Source: DAIUFH01 sp036844705 (GTDB lineage Bacteria > Bacillota > Clostridia > Tissierellales > Tissierellaceae). Taken from it: a stretch of 8,176 nucleotides of DNA. Of the stretch, positions 1-7,474 are shown piece after piece. The position numbers and the translations under genes are program-made. The DNA is taken from assembly GCA_036844705.1 (NCBI GenBank), contig DAIUFH010000086.1, forward strand, positions 1 to 8,176, in the 5' to 3' direction. Every line of letters begins with the position of its first letter. Positions within the stretch are counted from its first letter, which is position 1. The notes under the pieces are model-generated. The model had not been told where the DNA came from, ran no database searches, and was given only the letters and a program-made list of their open reading frames with translations.

Positions 1-1
1 A

Positions 2-559
2 AATATTCCTCCTTTAAGAGAGCGAAAAAGTGATATCCCCTTGCTTGTAAAAATGCTTCTTAAAAAGTTTCCATATGGAAATGAGATGGTAATAAGCAAT
101 GAAGTTTTAACAAAATTTATGGAATATGACTGGCCGGGTAATGTTCGAGAGCTGGAAAATGTAATTGAGTATCTGTACAATTTAGCGGGCAGCAAAATTG
201 AACTGAAAGATTTACCTTTAGACTTAGAAGATGGAAAGAAGCAACAAGATGTTCAGATTCAAGAACAACAAATACAAAATGAAACCACCCTTAAAGATTT
301 AGAGAAGGAAATACCACTTCAAGATGTCCTTATTATACTTCGTGCTTTAAAGAATTCAAAAGACGAGGGCAATGCATATATAGGCCGCAAGAAATTGGCA
401 GGATTATTGAATTATGAATTTACTGAGCAGATGATTAGAAGCCGCCTTGAAATACTATCACAAGCCGGCTTTGTAATCACCAAAAGAGGTCCTAAAGGAA
501 CTAGATTATTGTTAAATGGAGAGAAATACTTAGATTTAATAGAGGGAATCCTATCTTAG
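2..559 (+). CDS. Sigma-54-dependent transcriptional activator, C-terminal part (5' end outside window)
   Basis: This is the C-terminal 185 residues of a bacterial enhancer-binding protein, which uses ATP to open sigma-54 RNA polymerase promoters. The frame is open to the left edge, so the true start and the sensory domain lie outside; the TTG at 41 is internal. The visible protein starts with PPLRERKSDIPLL, followed by WPGNVREL at about residues 44-51; both are hallmark segments at the end of the sigma-54 AAA+ domain, the second carrying the sensor II arginine. After a Gln-rich linker (about residues 80-95) comes a domain of about 85 residues with IGRKKLAGLL, QMIRSRLEILSQAGF and KRGPKGTRLLL. 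It reads as a winged helix and not as the usual Fis-type helix-turn-helix. The gene converges with the peptide transporter operon, which has its own sigma-54 promoter, so it is a good candidate regulator of that operon. Family assignment is firm; the target is inferred. Confidence 0.9.
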   Translation, partial: NIPPLRERKSDIPLLVKMLLKKFPYGNEMVISNEVLTKFMEYDWPGNVRELENVIEYLYNLAGSKIELKDLPLDLEDGKKQQDVQIQEQQIQNETTLKDLEKEIPLQDVLIILRALKNSKDEGNAYIGRKKLAGLLNYEFTEQMIRSRLEILSQAGFVITKRGPKGTRLLLNGEKYLDLIEGILS

Positions 560-572
560 AGTTAATTAATCT

Positions 573-603
573 AGATCCTTAAGGTTGACTCTTGGTCTTT
601 TTC
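573..603 (+). terminator. Possible intrinsic terminator after the sigma-54 activator gene
   Basis: Fourteen bases after the TAG stop, 573-577 (AGATC) can pair with 594-598 (GGTCT, one G-U pair). After a three-base bulge, 581-584 pairs with 590-593. The loop is 585-589, and the right arm runs into a short T-run at 598-602. The stem is weak and bulged, so this is tentative. An alternative short hairpin (592-596 with 605-609) is also possible. The region lies between two convergent genes, where a terminator is expected. Confidence 0.3.
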
Positions 604-653
604 TACCAAAAACAAAATCCTACCAGTTTGAAACCTGTTGAAAAATAGCTATA

Positions 654-1760
654 TTAAACAATCATCAACTCAAGGACTAACTTAGAAAGTTTTTCAAATT
701 CAATAATATTAAGTCTTTCTTTTGTAGTATGAACATTTTCTGTTCCCACGCTTAATACAACAGTATTAATTCCATTATTATTCAATATGTTAGCATCAAA
801 CCCGCCTGTAGAAAATGTTATATTAGAAGTCACTCCTATTTTTTCGTTTTTATTTTCAATAAATTTAACAAATTCATTATCTTTATCTATTGAAAATAAT
901 CTATTACCACATGAAATACTGTATTTTATAGAAGCACCGTGCTTATCAGCTGATTTATTCAAACATTCAAGCATATGTTCTATTTGAAATTTAGCCTTAT
1001 CTTCTGATAAGCTTCTTATTTCAAATTCCATTTCTACTTTGTCCTGAATTATATTTGTAGGTCCTTCCCCGGATATTGAGCCGATATTTGCAGTAGTCTC
1101 CTTATCAATTCTTAGTAATTTCATGGATGATATAGCTTCCGATGCAACAATAATTGCATTTATCCCCTCTTCGGGAGAAGTTCCTGCATGTGATGCCTTG
1201 CCAGTTATTTTTACATCCATCTTATAAATACAAGGCGCCTGAATTATTATTTTTCCGGCAGCACCACTACTGTCTAATACAACAGCATTCTTGGATCTAA
1301 TCAGATTGTAATCAAAATTTTTAGCACCTAAAAGCCCTATTTCCTCACAAACAGTAAATAGTATTTCTATTGGTCTGTTATTCAGATTATTTTCTTTAAT
1401 AGTTTTTATAGCTTCAATTATAGCAGTTATGCCTGCTTTATCGTCTCCACCAAGTATCGTATTTTCACCACTTTTTATATAATTACCATCTATATTGGGA
1501 ATAATTCCATTCCCAGGTATTACTGTATCCATGTGTGCAGTAAACAATAACGGCTCTTCATTTTCATTGCCTTGAAGAAAAGCATAAATATTATTTGTAC
1601 TAGATCCCGTCATCTTTCTTGTATCATCAGTGTGTATTTCAAGCCCCATATCTCCCAAATCATTTATTAGTTTTTCTGCTATAGCTTTTTCATTTTTTGA
1701 TTCACTATCAATTTGCACATATTCCATAAATCTTGTAATCAATCTTTCTTTATTAATCAT
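654..1760 (-). CDS. M20 family metallopeptidase, PepT-like (tripeptidase T-like)
   Basis: This is a cytoplasmic zinc-type aminopeptidase of the M20 family, closest in character to the PepT-like/YqjE group, which release N-terminal residues from short peptides. The 368 residues fit that group. The metal site is visible in order: HMDT (H76, D78), GGDDKAG (bridging D106), CEEIG (catalytic E139 and metal ligand E140), D163 in VVLDSS, and H344 in ENVHTTKE. H191 in ASHAGTSPEEG lies in the lid/dimerisation domain, about residues 179-280. No signal peptide is seen. The ATG at 1760 is preceded by AAGGA about 12 bases upstream. It is the last gene of the transporter block, about 97 bases after the oppF-like stop with no clear promoter or terminator between, so read-through is likely. 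Its probable job is to cut peptides that the transporter imports. The exact specificity (di- versus tripeptide) cannot be read from sequence. Confidence 0.9.
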   Translation of the reverse strand: MINKERLITRFMEYVQIDSESKNEKAIAEKLINDLGDMGLEIHTDDTRKMTGSSTNNIYAFLQGNENEEPLLFTAHMDTVIPGNGIIPNIDGNYIKSGENTILGGDDKAGITAIIEAIKTIKENNLNNRPIEILFTVCEEIGLLGAKNFDYNLIRSKNAVVLDSSGAAGKIIIQAPCIYKMDVKITGKASHAGTSPEEGINAIIVASEAISSMKLLRIDKETTANIGSISGEGPTNIIQDKVEMEFEIRSLSEDKAKFQIEHMLECLNKSADKHGASIKYSISCGNRLFSIDKDNEFVKFIENKNEKIGVTSNITFSTGGFDANILNNNGINTVVLSVGTENVHTTKERLNIIEFEKLSKLVLELMIV

Positions 1761-1857
1761 AATAATTCCATATCCTTTCTGCTTAATTATGCATAAACTT
1801 CTATAAAAACCTTACAGATGTTTATTTTTAATAACTTGATATGAGGACTAAAACTAT

Positions 1858-2811
1858 CTAAATTAAATGGCATGCCACAAAATGCCCCGGCTCAATTTCT
1901 CTTAATTCAGGTTCTTGAATATTACACACTTCTTGAACATAATCACATCTTTTAGCGAATCTGCACACTTCTTTGGGGTTGATCGGCGAAGTAATTTCAC
2001 CTTTAAGTACAATCATATCCTGCTTTTTCCTGATATCCGGTATAGGTATCGATGAAATCAAAGCCTTTGTATATGGATGCATAGGATTACCAAAAAGCGC
2101 CTCTGAAGAAGCCTTTTCTACTATCTTCCCCAAATACATGACAGCTATATCATTTGAAATGTAATTTACAACTGACAAGTCATGAGTTATAAAAACATAA
2201 GTTAAGTCAAATTTTTCCTGCAATTCTTGCAGGAGATTGATTATCTGAGCTTGAATCGATACATCAAGAGCAGACACCGGTTCATCACATATAATAAACT
2301 TAGGATTAAATATTAAGGCTCTTGCGATTCCTATTCTTTGCCTTCTACCTCCATCTAACTCATGTGGATATGTGTTAATCAGCCTTTGTGATAAACCCAC
2401 TACTTCCATGATGTCACGCACCTTAGATAATCGTTCTTCACGTACTTTAATTATTTTATTTATTAATAAAGGCTCTTCAATTGCTTCCCCTACTGTCTTT
2501 CTTGGATCTAAAGATGAAAATGGATCTTGAAAAATTATTTGCATTTGTCTTCTCATATATCTCATATCTTTATTTGAGAGTTCTCTTATATTTTCACCAT
2601 CAAAAATTATTTCACCATCAGTAGGCTCAATTAATCTTAATATGCACCTGCCAAGCGTCGATTTACCGCACCCTGATTCCCCAACAACTCCTAATGTTTG
2701 TCCATCGTAAATTTCGAATGAAACATTATCAACAGCATGTAATAGGCCTTTAGAAACATTGAAATATTTTTTTAGATTTTTCACTTTTAGCATAGGTTCT
2801 TTTATTGACAT
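1858..2811 (-). CDS. Oligopeptide/dipeptide ABC transporter ATP-binding protein (OppF/DppF type)
   Basis: This is one of the two ATPases that power peptide import; it sits on the inner face of the membrane and dimerises with the neighbouring D-type ATPase. In its 317 residues I see Walker A GESGCGKS (44-51), Q-loop Q95 in FQDPFSSLDP, Walker B IICDE (173-177), D-loop SALD and H-loop H210 in ITHD. The C-terminal oligopeptide extension begins at HPYTKAL (245-251) and has four cysteines (C283, C289, C296, C314). They match the spacing that binds a 4Fe-4S cluster in related transporters. The ABC signature is odd: it reads LDGGR (152-156) where LSGGQ is usual. The DNA is unambiguous, with no frameshift nearby. 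The ATG at 2811 has AAGGG about 12 bases upstream and no in-frame alternative. It lies 27 bases after the D gene and before the peptidase gene. Function is secure at family level; substrate is not. Confidence 0.94.
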   Translation of the reverse strand: MSIKEPMLKVKNLKKYFNVSKGLLHAVDNVSFEIYDGQTLGVVGESGCGKSTLGRCILRLIEPTDGEIIFDGENIRELSNKDMRYMRRQMQIIFQDPFSSLDPRKTVGEAIEEPLLINKIIKVREERLSKVRDIMEVVGLSQRLINTYPHELDGGRRQRIGIARALIFNPKFIICDEPVSALDVSIQAQIINLLQELQEKFDLTYVFITHDLSVVNYISNDIAVMYLGKIVEKASSEALFGNPMHPYTKALISSIPIPDIRKKQDMIVLKGEITSPINPKEVCRFAKRCDYVQEVCNIQEPELREIEPGHFVACHLI

Positions 2812-2838
2812 ATGATCACCATACCCTTATAAATTTTA

Positions 2839-3852
2839 TTATTTATTTTCATTAACCTTTATATCATTAATATTTATCTGATTAATATTTGCTTCGGAGT
2901 ATAAATGGCATTCAACAAAATGCTTATTATTAGCGGCATAAATTACCGCGGGTTTTTTTTGTTTGCAAATATCCATTGCAAATTCACATCTTGGATGAAA
3001 TGTACATCCTTCCGGCAAATTACTTGGATCAGACATTAATCCTTTAATCGGCTTTAATTTCTGTCCCCGTTTTTTAATATTAGGAAGAGAATTAAATAGT
3101 CCTTGAGTATAAGGGTGTTTAGTGTCTAAAAATACATCTTCAATACTTCCATGTTCAAATATTCTCCCTGCATATATTATTGAAACTTCATCGCACATAT
3201 TTGCTACTACTCCCAAATCGTGAGTAATCATTAAAATTGATGTATTATATTCAGATTTTAATTTTTTCATTAAGAGAAGCACTTGTGCTTGTATAGTGAC
3301 ATCTAAAGCTGTGGTTGGTTCATCTGCAATTAATAATTTTGGATTGCAAGCTAATGCCATAGCTATGACAACCCTTTGCTTCATTCCTCCGGAAAATTGA
3401 TGGGGGTATTCTATACCTCTATTTTTAGGTATGCCTACCGTTTCAAGCATTCTCCCGGCTTCAATTAATGCATCTTCATGTTTCAAATTTTTATGCAATT
3501 CAAAGCTTTCTGCTATTTGGTCTTCTACTGTTAAAACAGGATTCAATGAAGTCATAGGATCCTGGAATATCATAGATATATCATTGCCCCTTACTTTTTC
3601 CATTTCTTCTTCGGATAAATTTAACACATCTATATCATTTACCAATATTGTACCACTTTCTATTATGCCTGGAGGATCTGGTATAAGATTTAATATAGAC
3701 CGTGCAGTTGTTGTCTTACCAGCTCCTGTTTCTCCTACTAATCCTAAGGTTTTGCCCTTTTCAATAGAAAGATTTATTCCATTTAATGCACGAATCACCT
3801 CATCATCAAGAACATATTTTACATGTAAATCCATAATTTCTAACGCTTTCAT
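2839..3852 (-). CDS. Oligopeptide/dipeptide ABC transporter ATP-binding protein (OppD/DppD type)
   Basis: This is the second ATPase of the peptide importer, 337 residues. Motifs in order: Walker A GETGAGKT (40-47), Q-loop Q97 in FQDPMTSLNP, an orthodox signature FSGGMKQR (153-160), Walker B LLIADE (173-178), D-loop TALD, and H211 in ITHD. The C-terminal oligopeptide domain starts at HPYTQGL (246-252) and has C283, C289, C296 and C315, almost the same spacing as in its partner ATPase and consistent with a 4Fe-4S site. After HFVECHLY there is an extra tail of about 20 residues rich in Asn and Ile, low in complexity and likely unstructured. The start is clear: AGGAGG lies seven bases before the ATG. 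The gene begins 11 bases after the permease C stop, so translation is probably coupled. D plus F make a heterodimer with one standard and one unusual signature loop. Confidence 0.95.
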   Translation of the reverse strand: MKALEIMDLHVKYVLDDEVIRALNGINLSIEKGKTLGLVGETGAGKTTTARSILNLIPDPPGIIESGTILVNDIDVLNLSEEEMEKVRGNDISMIFQDPMTSLNPVLTVEDQIAESFELHKNLKHEDALIEAGRMLETVGIPKNRGIEYPHQFSGGMKQRVVIAMALACNPKLLIADEPTTALDVTIQAQVLLLMKKLKSEYNTSILMITHDLGVVANMCDEVSIIYAGRIFEHGSIEDVFLDTKHPYTQGLFNSLPNIKKRGQKLKPIKGLMSDPSNLPEGCTFHPRCEFAMDICKQKKPAVIYAANNKHFVECHLYSEANINQININDIKVNENK

Positions 3853-3863
3853 ATAGTTGCCTC

Positions 3864-4754
3864 CTACCTAAGTCTTGGATCCAATGCATCTCTGAGCCCA
3901 TCACCCAATAAATTGAGCGACAATATTAATAACATAATTGCAAATCCAGGGAAGATAGCTAAATGACCGGCATCTCGTATATATCTTCTTCCACCGGAAA
4001 GCATTGACCCCCATTCCGGTACGGGTTCTTGAATGCCTAACCCTAAAAAGCTAAGTCCTGAAATAGATAAAACTGCAAAAGCAACACGTAAAGTTGTTTG
4101 CACTATGATTGGAGCTAAACAATTGGGTATTATATGTCTAATAATTATTTGATAATTACTAGCTCCAACGGCTTTAGATGCTTCTATAAATTCTTGATCC
4201 TTGAGGGTTATTACTGAACTCCTCATAATTCGTGCAAATTTAGGAACATTTGCAAGACCTATAGCTATTATAAGATTTAAATTACTGTTTCCTAATGCCG
4301 CTATAACTGCCATAGCAAATAATATGTTTGGAATCGCTAATAAAATATCTAAAAATCTCATAATTACATTATCTATTATACCGCCATAATATCCGGCTAC
4401 AGCACCAAGTGCTGTCCCAATGATTAGACCTATACCAACCGTAATAACACCTGCGTATAGAGAAATCCTTGTTCCGTGGATAATCCTGGCGAAAATATCC
4501 CTGCCAAATTCATCTGTGCCAAACCAATGTTCGCTACTTGGGGGTTGAAGCCTATTTTTTATATCTTGCTTAATAACTACTTCTTTATAATCTGCAATAA
4601 AATCTGCAAATATAGATAATAAAACAAACATTATTAATATTATCAATCCTAACATAGCAAATCTATTTTTTTTAAGTCTTCTCCATATTTCCTTCGTTTG
4701 ACTCTGTTTCTTATATGGTTTGCTATTCTTAATAACTTCCTCGCTTACACTCAT
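3864..4754 (-). CDS. Peptide ABC transporter permease (OppC/DppC type)
   Basis: This is an inner-membrane subunit that, with the B-type permease, forms the peptide channel; 296 residues is normal. A charged cytoplasmic N-terminus (1-30) leads into the first membrane segment (about 33-55). The family motif HWFGTDEFGRDIFARIIHGTR follows at about 76-96. Five further membrane segments lie at about 98-120, 128-153, 157-170, 213-237 and 263-285. The cytoplasmic EAA loop, which contacts the ATPases, is EASKAVGASNYQIIIRHIIPN (about 191-211). The C-terminus ends in the typical GLRDALDPRLR. The ATG has GGAGG nine bases upstream. The gene starts 22 bases after permease B stops and ends 11 bases before the D ATPase, as expected for an Opp/Dpp operon. 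Nothing in it shows the substrate. Confidence 0.95.
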   Translation of the reverse strand: MSVSEEVIKNSKPYKKQSQTKEIWRRLKKNRFAMLGLIILIMFVLLSIFADFIADYKEVVIKQDIKNRLQPPSSEHWFGTDEFGRDIFARIIHGTRISLYAGVITVGIGLIIGTALGAVAGYYGGIIDNVIMRFLDILLAIPNILFAMAVIAALGNSNLNLIIAIGLANVPKFARIMRSSVITLKDQEFIEASKAVGASNYQIIIRHIIPNCLAPIIVQTTLRVAFAVLSISGLSFLGLGIQEPVPEWGSMLSGGRRYIRDAGHLAIFPGFAIMLLILSLNLLGDGLRDALDPRLR

Positions 4755-4776
4755 CTTGCAATACCTCCAATCATTT

Positions 4777-5703
4777 TTATTTATACTGAGACTTTATTCT
4801 AGGATCAATAAACGCATATAGAATATCTACAACTAAATTTACTAAACTAAAAAATACCGCAAATGTTATAAGCCCACCTAAAACTAGAGGTGTATCTTGG
4901 TTTTTTATAGAATCAACAATAAGCCTACCTAATCCCGGCATGGCAAAAACTGTTTCAGTAAGCACAGCTCCACCTAAGTTTGTTCCCATTTCCAAGCCTA
5001 TTACAGTAACTGTAGGTATTAAAGCATTATTTAAAGCATGTTTTCTTGTTATCATTTTTTTCGGTACACCTTTTGCTTTTGCCGTTGTAATATAATCCTG
5101 CCTTATAACTTCAAGCAAAGATGATCTCATAGTTCTAGCTATAATAGCCATAGAGCCAAAGGATAAGGTTACTGCAGGCAATATGAAATGCTTCATGGTA
5201 TCAGAACCTCCGGCCGGGAGCCACTTAAGACTAACTGAAAAGATTAGTATCATAATCAAACTTAGCCAAAACGCCGGCATAGAAACTCCAATTAGTGTAA
5301 AAATCATGCTCAGCCCATCCATAAGTGTGTTAGGTTTTACTCCACAAATAATACCTATAGGTATTGCTATAATAACTGCTAAACCTATGGATAATACGGC
5401 TAATTTTAGTGTAACAGGAAGCCTTGAAATAATTTCGCTAACAACGGTATTGTTTGTTATATAAGATCTTCCCATATCACCTTTAACTAAGCTCTTCATA
5501 TAGTTTAAATACTGTACAAGAACAGGTTTGTCTAACCCCAGTTCACTTCTTAATTGGTCTATGGCTTCAGGAGTTGCTGCACTTCCAAGCATCATAGTTG
5601 CCGGATCGCCTGGGCTAAAACTCATTACAAAATATATTAGTACTGTTATACCTATTATTACTGGTATTATGGATGCCATTCTTCTTATTATATACTTTAT
5701 CAT
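4777..5703 (-). CDS. Peptide ABC transporter permease (OppB/DppB type)
   Basis: This is the first membrane subunit of the importer, 308 residues from the start chosen here. The N-terminus MIKYIIRRM followed by a membrane segment (about 9-31) and SFSPGDPA is classic for the B permeases. Later membrane segments lie near 99-121, 134-155, 170-190, 229-250 and 273-297. The EAA loop is TTAKAKGVPKKMITRKHALNN (about 206-226), followed by the conserved GGAVLTETVFAMPGLGRL (244-261). The C-terminus is the usual FIDPRIK. An ATG eight codons upstream (5727) is also open, but GGGAGG at 5715-5720 lies inside that extension and 11 bases before the ATG at 5703; the shorter form also matches the family N-terminus. 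It follows the binding-protein gene after a spacer with a large inverted repeat, which may set relative expression. Confidence 0.94.
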   Translation of the reverse strand: MIKYIIRRMASIIPVIIGITVLIYFVMSFSPGDPATMMLGSAATPEAIDQLRSELGLDKPVLVQYLNYMKSLVKGDMGRSYITNNTVVSEIISRLPVTLKLAVLSIGLAVIIAIPIGIICGVKPNTLMDGLSMIFTLIGVSMPAFWLSLIMILIFSVSLKWLPAGGSDTMKHFILPAVTLSFGSMAIIARTMRSSLLEVIRQDYITTAKAKGVPKKMITRKHALNNALIPTVTVIGLEMGTNLGGAVLTETVFAMPGLGRLIVDSIKNQDTPLVLGGLITFAVFFSLVNLVVDILYAFIDPRIKSQYK

Positions 5704-5714
5704 AATTACCATTA

Positions 5715-5720
5715 CCTCCC
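5715..5720 (-). promoter_or_regulatory. Ribosome binding site deciding the permease B start
   Basis: GGGAGG on the minus strand, 11 bases before the ATG at 5703. It overlaps codons of the longer reading frame that begins at 5727, and the 5727 ATG has no purine-rich site of its own. This supports the shorter protein. A second ATG two bases after the site is too close to be used. Confidence 0.7.
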
Positions 5721-5731
5721 AACTCATATAT

Positions 5732-5813
5732 CTGCATTTAACTTTTAATAATATTACTTATGTAAGACATAAATTATGTCCAACATAAGTAATAAATATC
5801 TCATAAAATGCAG
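5732..5813. repeat. Nested inverted repeat in the spacer between binding-protein and permease B genes
   Basis: Three sets of arms share one centre. Innermost: 5766-5772 with 5774-5780 (GACATAA/TTATGTC, perfect). Middle: 5752-5763 with 5783-5794, 12 perfect pairs, separated from the inner arms by symmetric two-base internal loops. Outermost: CTGCATTT at 5732-5739 with AAATGCAG at 5806-5813. In the minus-strand transcript this would fold into a long AU-rich stem-loop, 19 pairs in the inner two arms alone. No solid T-run follows, so it is not a standard terminator. It could stabilise the 3' end of the upstream binding-protein message, be a processing site or partial attenuator, or be a protein operator. 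The spacer otherwise shows no gene. Confidence 0.75.
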
Positions 5814-5834
5814 TATAAACTCTGATTTTCAGTC

Positions 5835-7400
5835 TTATTTTTTTCGTACTAAATTGAAATTGACATTCCACATCGGATCCAATACTCCATCATAAGTATA
5901 ATCTGCACTTCCCCCCATTACTAAAACCTTGCTGTATAGTGGTACCCATATTGCATCCTCCATTGCTAACTCATGGACTTGATTGTATATTACTTCTCTT
6001 TCTGCTTCATCTATAGTAGATGATCCTTTTCTTACTAATGCATCCATCTCTGGATTTGCATATCTTGCTACATTGTTTGTACCTACACCAGCCGAATGTA
6101 TTAGAGAAGCAAAAAATCTATCTGGATCTGGTGAGGTAGTCCAACCATTTAAACTACATTGAAAGTTACCACTATTATTTAAATCCAGAAAAGCTCCTCT
6201 GTCCATATTATTTACTTTTGCATCAATTCCTATATCTAACAGATTTGCCTGAATAACTGGTCCTCCCTTTTCATCACCATATGAATTTATTGTTATTTCT
6301 AACTCTCCTTCTTTATACCCTGCCTGTTCTAGTAATTGTTTTGCCTTTTCAGGATTATATTCATACGTAGTATTTTTTACATGCCCTAATATTTCGTCAG
6401 GCGTTATTGAATTCAAAGTACGTCCAAGACCATTTTGAGCAACTTCGAGAACATCCTCTTTATTTATTGCATAATTCATAGCCTGTCTTACCAACTTATT
6501 ATCAAATGGCTCTTTTTCTACATTCATTGCTAAATACCAAATATGATTAGCTAATTTTTCAATTATTACTAAATCTGAGTTTTCATTTACCCTGTTATAA
6601 TCATTCGTATCTAATGATACAACTAAATCAACATCTCCTGCTTCTAATCCTATAGTTCTACTTGATCCCTCCGGAATTACCCTATATACTAATTTTTCAA
6701 AATCACTAACACCATCTTTATCAAAATAATCATCAAATTTTTCTAATACAATTTCATTACCTGATTGCCAACTAACAAATTTGTAAGGTCCTGATCCATT
6801 TATTGTTTCAAAATTTCCGGAGTCGATTTGTTTTTTTGATAGAATAGAACAGCCTGGATGTACTAAATTACCCATAAGTGGTGCAAATGGAACTTTAGTA
6901 TTAATAACTACTGTATAATCGTCTATCACATCTACTTTTTCTACCTGATTCACTACATATGATACTTTTGGCATCTGAGTTGCACGCTCTATACTAGCCT
7001 TTACATCTTCAGCTTTCATTTCTGAACCATCATGGAATTTTACACCTTCAAAAATCTTAATCTTTAGTTCAGTATCAGAAAGGTATTCCCACTCTTCGGC
7101 CAACTGTGGGATTGTATTCATATCTTCATCATATGTAAATAATCTGCTTGTTATCATATTGGTTACATATGCCGTAATTGTCTCATTATGTCCTGCCGGA
7201 TCTAGTGCTGTTATATCCATCTCAATAGCTACCGTCAGCGTATCGTCTTCATCTTTCCCGTTTGAAGTATCTTTTTCTGCTTCTACAACATCTTCAGGAC
7301 CTTCATTGTCAGCTTCCTGGACAGTATCTTGTCCTCCACATGCTGTAAATACAGTTAATGAAAATACTAAAATTAATATGATTATTTTTTTTATATTCAT
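5835..7400 (-). CDS. Peptide/nickel-type ABC transporter substrate-binding lipoprotein (SBP family 5)
   Basis: This is the extracellular receptor of the importer, tethered to the membrane by lipid; it captures peptides and delivers them to the permeases. In its 521 residues there is a signal peptide (basic MNIKK, hydrophobic 6-19) with a lipobox-like FTAC and lipidated C21. An acidic linker of about 30 residues (24-53) spaces the receptor from the membrane. The mature domain starts near LTVAIEMDITALDPA and holds family signatures VKFHDGSEMKAEDV (about 120-133), GSGPYKFVSWQSGN (about 202-215) and PFDNKLVRQAMNYAINKEDV (298-317). Starting ATG: AAGGAG lies six bases upstream. It is the first gene of the block, downstream of the sigma-54 promoter, with a long leader. 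Family 5 proteins can bind peptides, nickel complexes, glutathione or opines. The downstream peptidase favours peptides, but the ligand is not proven. Confidence 0.94.
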   Translation of the reverse strand: MNIKKIIILILVFSLTVFTACGGQDTVQEADNEGPEDVVEAEKDTSNGKDEDDTLTVAIEMDITALDPAGHNETITAYVTNMITSRLFTYDEDMNTIPQLAEEWEYLSDTELKIKIFEGVKFHDGSEMKAEDVKASIERATQMPKVSYVVNQVEKVDVIDDYTVVINTKVPFAPLMGNLVHPGCSILSKKQIDSGNFETINGSGPYKFVSWQSGNEIVLEKFDDYFDKDGVSDFEKLVYRVIPEGSSRTIGLEAGDVDLVVSLDTNDYNRVNENSDLVIIEKLANHIWYLAMNVEKEPFDNKLVRQAMNYAINKEDVLEVAQNGLGRTLNSITPDEILGHVKNTTYEYNPEKAKQLLEQAGYKEGELEITINSYGDEKGGPVIQANLLDIGIDAKVNNMDRGAFLDLNNSGNFQCSLNGWTTSPDPDRFFASLIHSAGVGTNNVARYANPEMDALVRKGSSTIDEAEREVIYNQVHELAMEDAIWVPLYSKVLVMGGSADYTYDGVLDPMWNVNFNLVRKK

Positions 7401-7446
7401 TTCCTTCTCCTTTCAATTTTTCATCTGCTATTTAAGGTCCAAAAAT

Positions 7447-7474
7447 TTTATTGAAAATGATTTTCCGTAATAAA
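7447..7474 (-). promoter_or_regulatory. Dyad in the leader just before the binding-protein gene: weak hairpin or Fur-like site
   Basis: GAAAAT-G-ATTTTC (7453-7465 on the plus strand) is a perfect 6-1-6 dyad. Outside it, minus-strand TTTATT (7474-7469) can pair with AATAAA (7452-7447), leaving a three-base bulge, and five Ts follow (7445-7441). As RNA this is a weak AU-rich hairpin plus U-run, attenuator-like. As DNA, 7452-7466 matches 11 of 14 positions of the 7-1-7 Fur consensus TGATAAT-N-ATTATCA. Neither reading is strong. Confidence 0.3.

Noticed and set aside
1761..1857. Terminator or separate promoter between ATPase F and the peptidase
   Set aside because: Possible arms are short and widely spaced with no T-run, and no -35/-10 pair with good spacing is seen.
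3431..3856. Plus-strand open frame of 141 codons opposite the D ATPase
   Set aside because: It lies wholly antisense to a gene with all ABC ATPase motifs and matches nothing recognisable.
7159..7470. Plus-strand open frame of 103 codons opposite the receptor gene's 5' end
   Set aside because: It is antisense to a well-supported gene with a signal peptide; Ser/Val-rich composition is that of a shadow frame.
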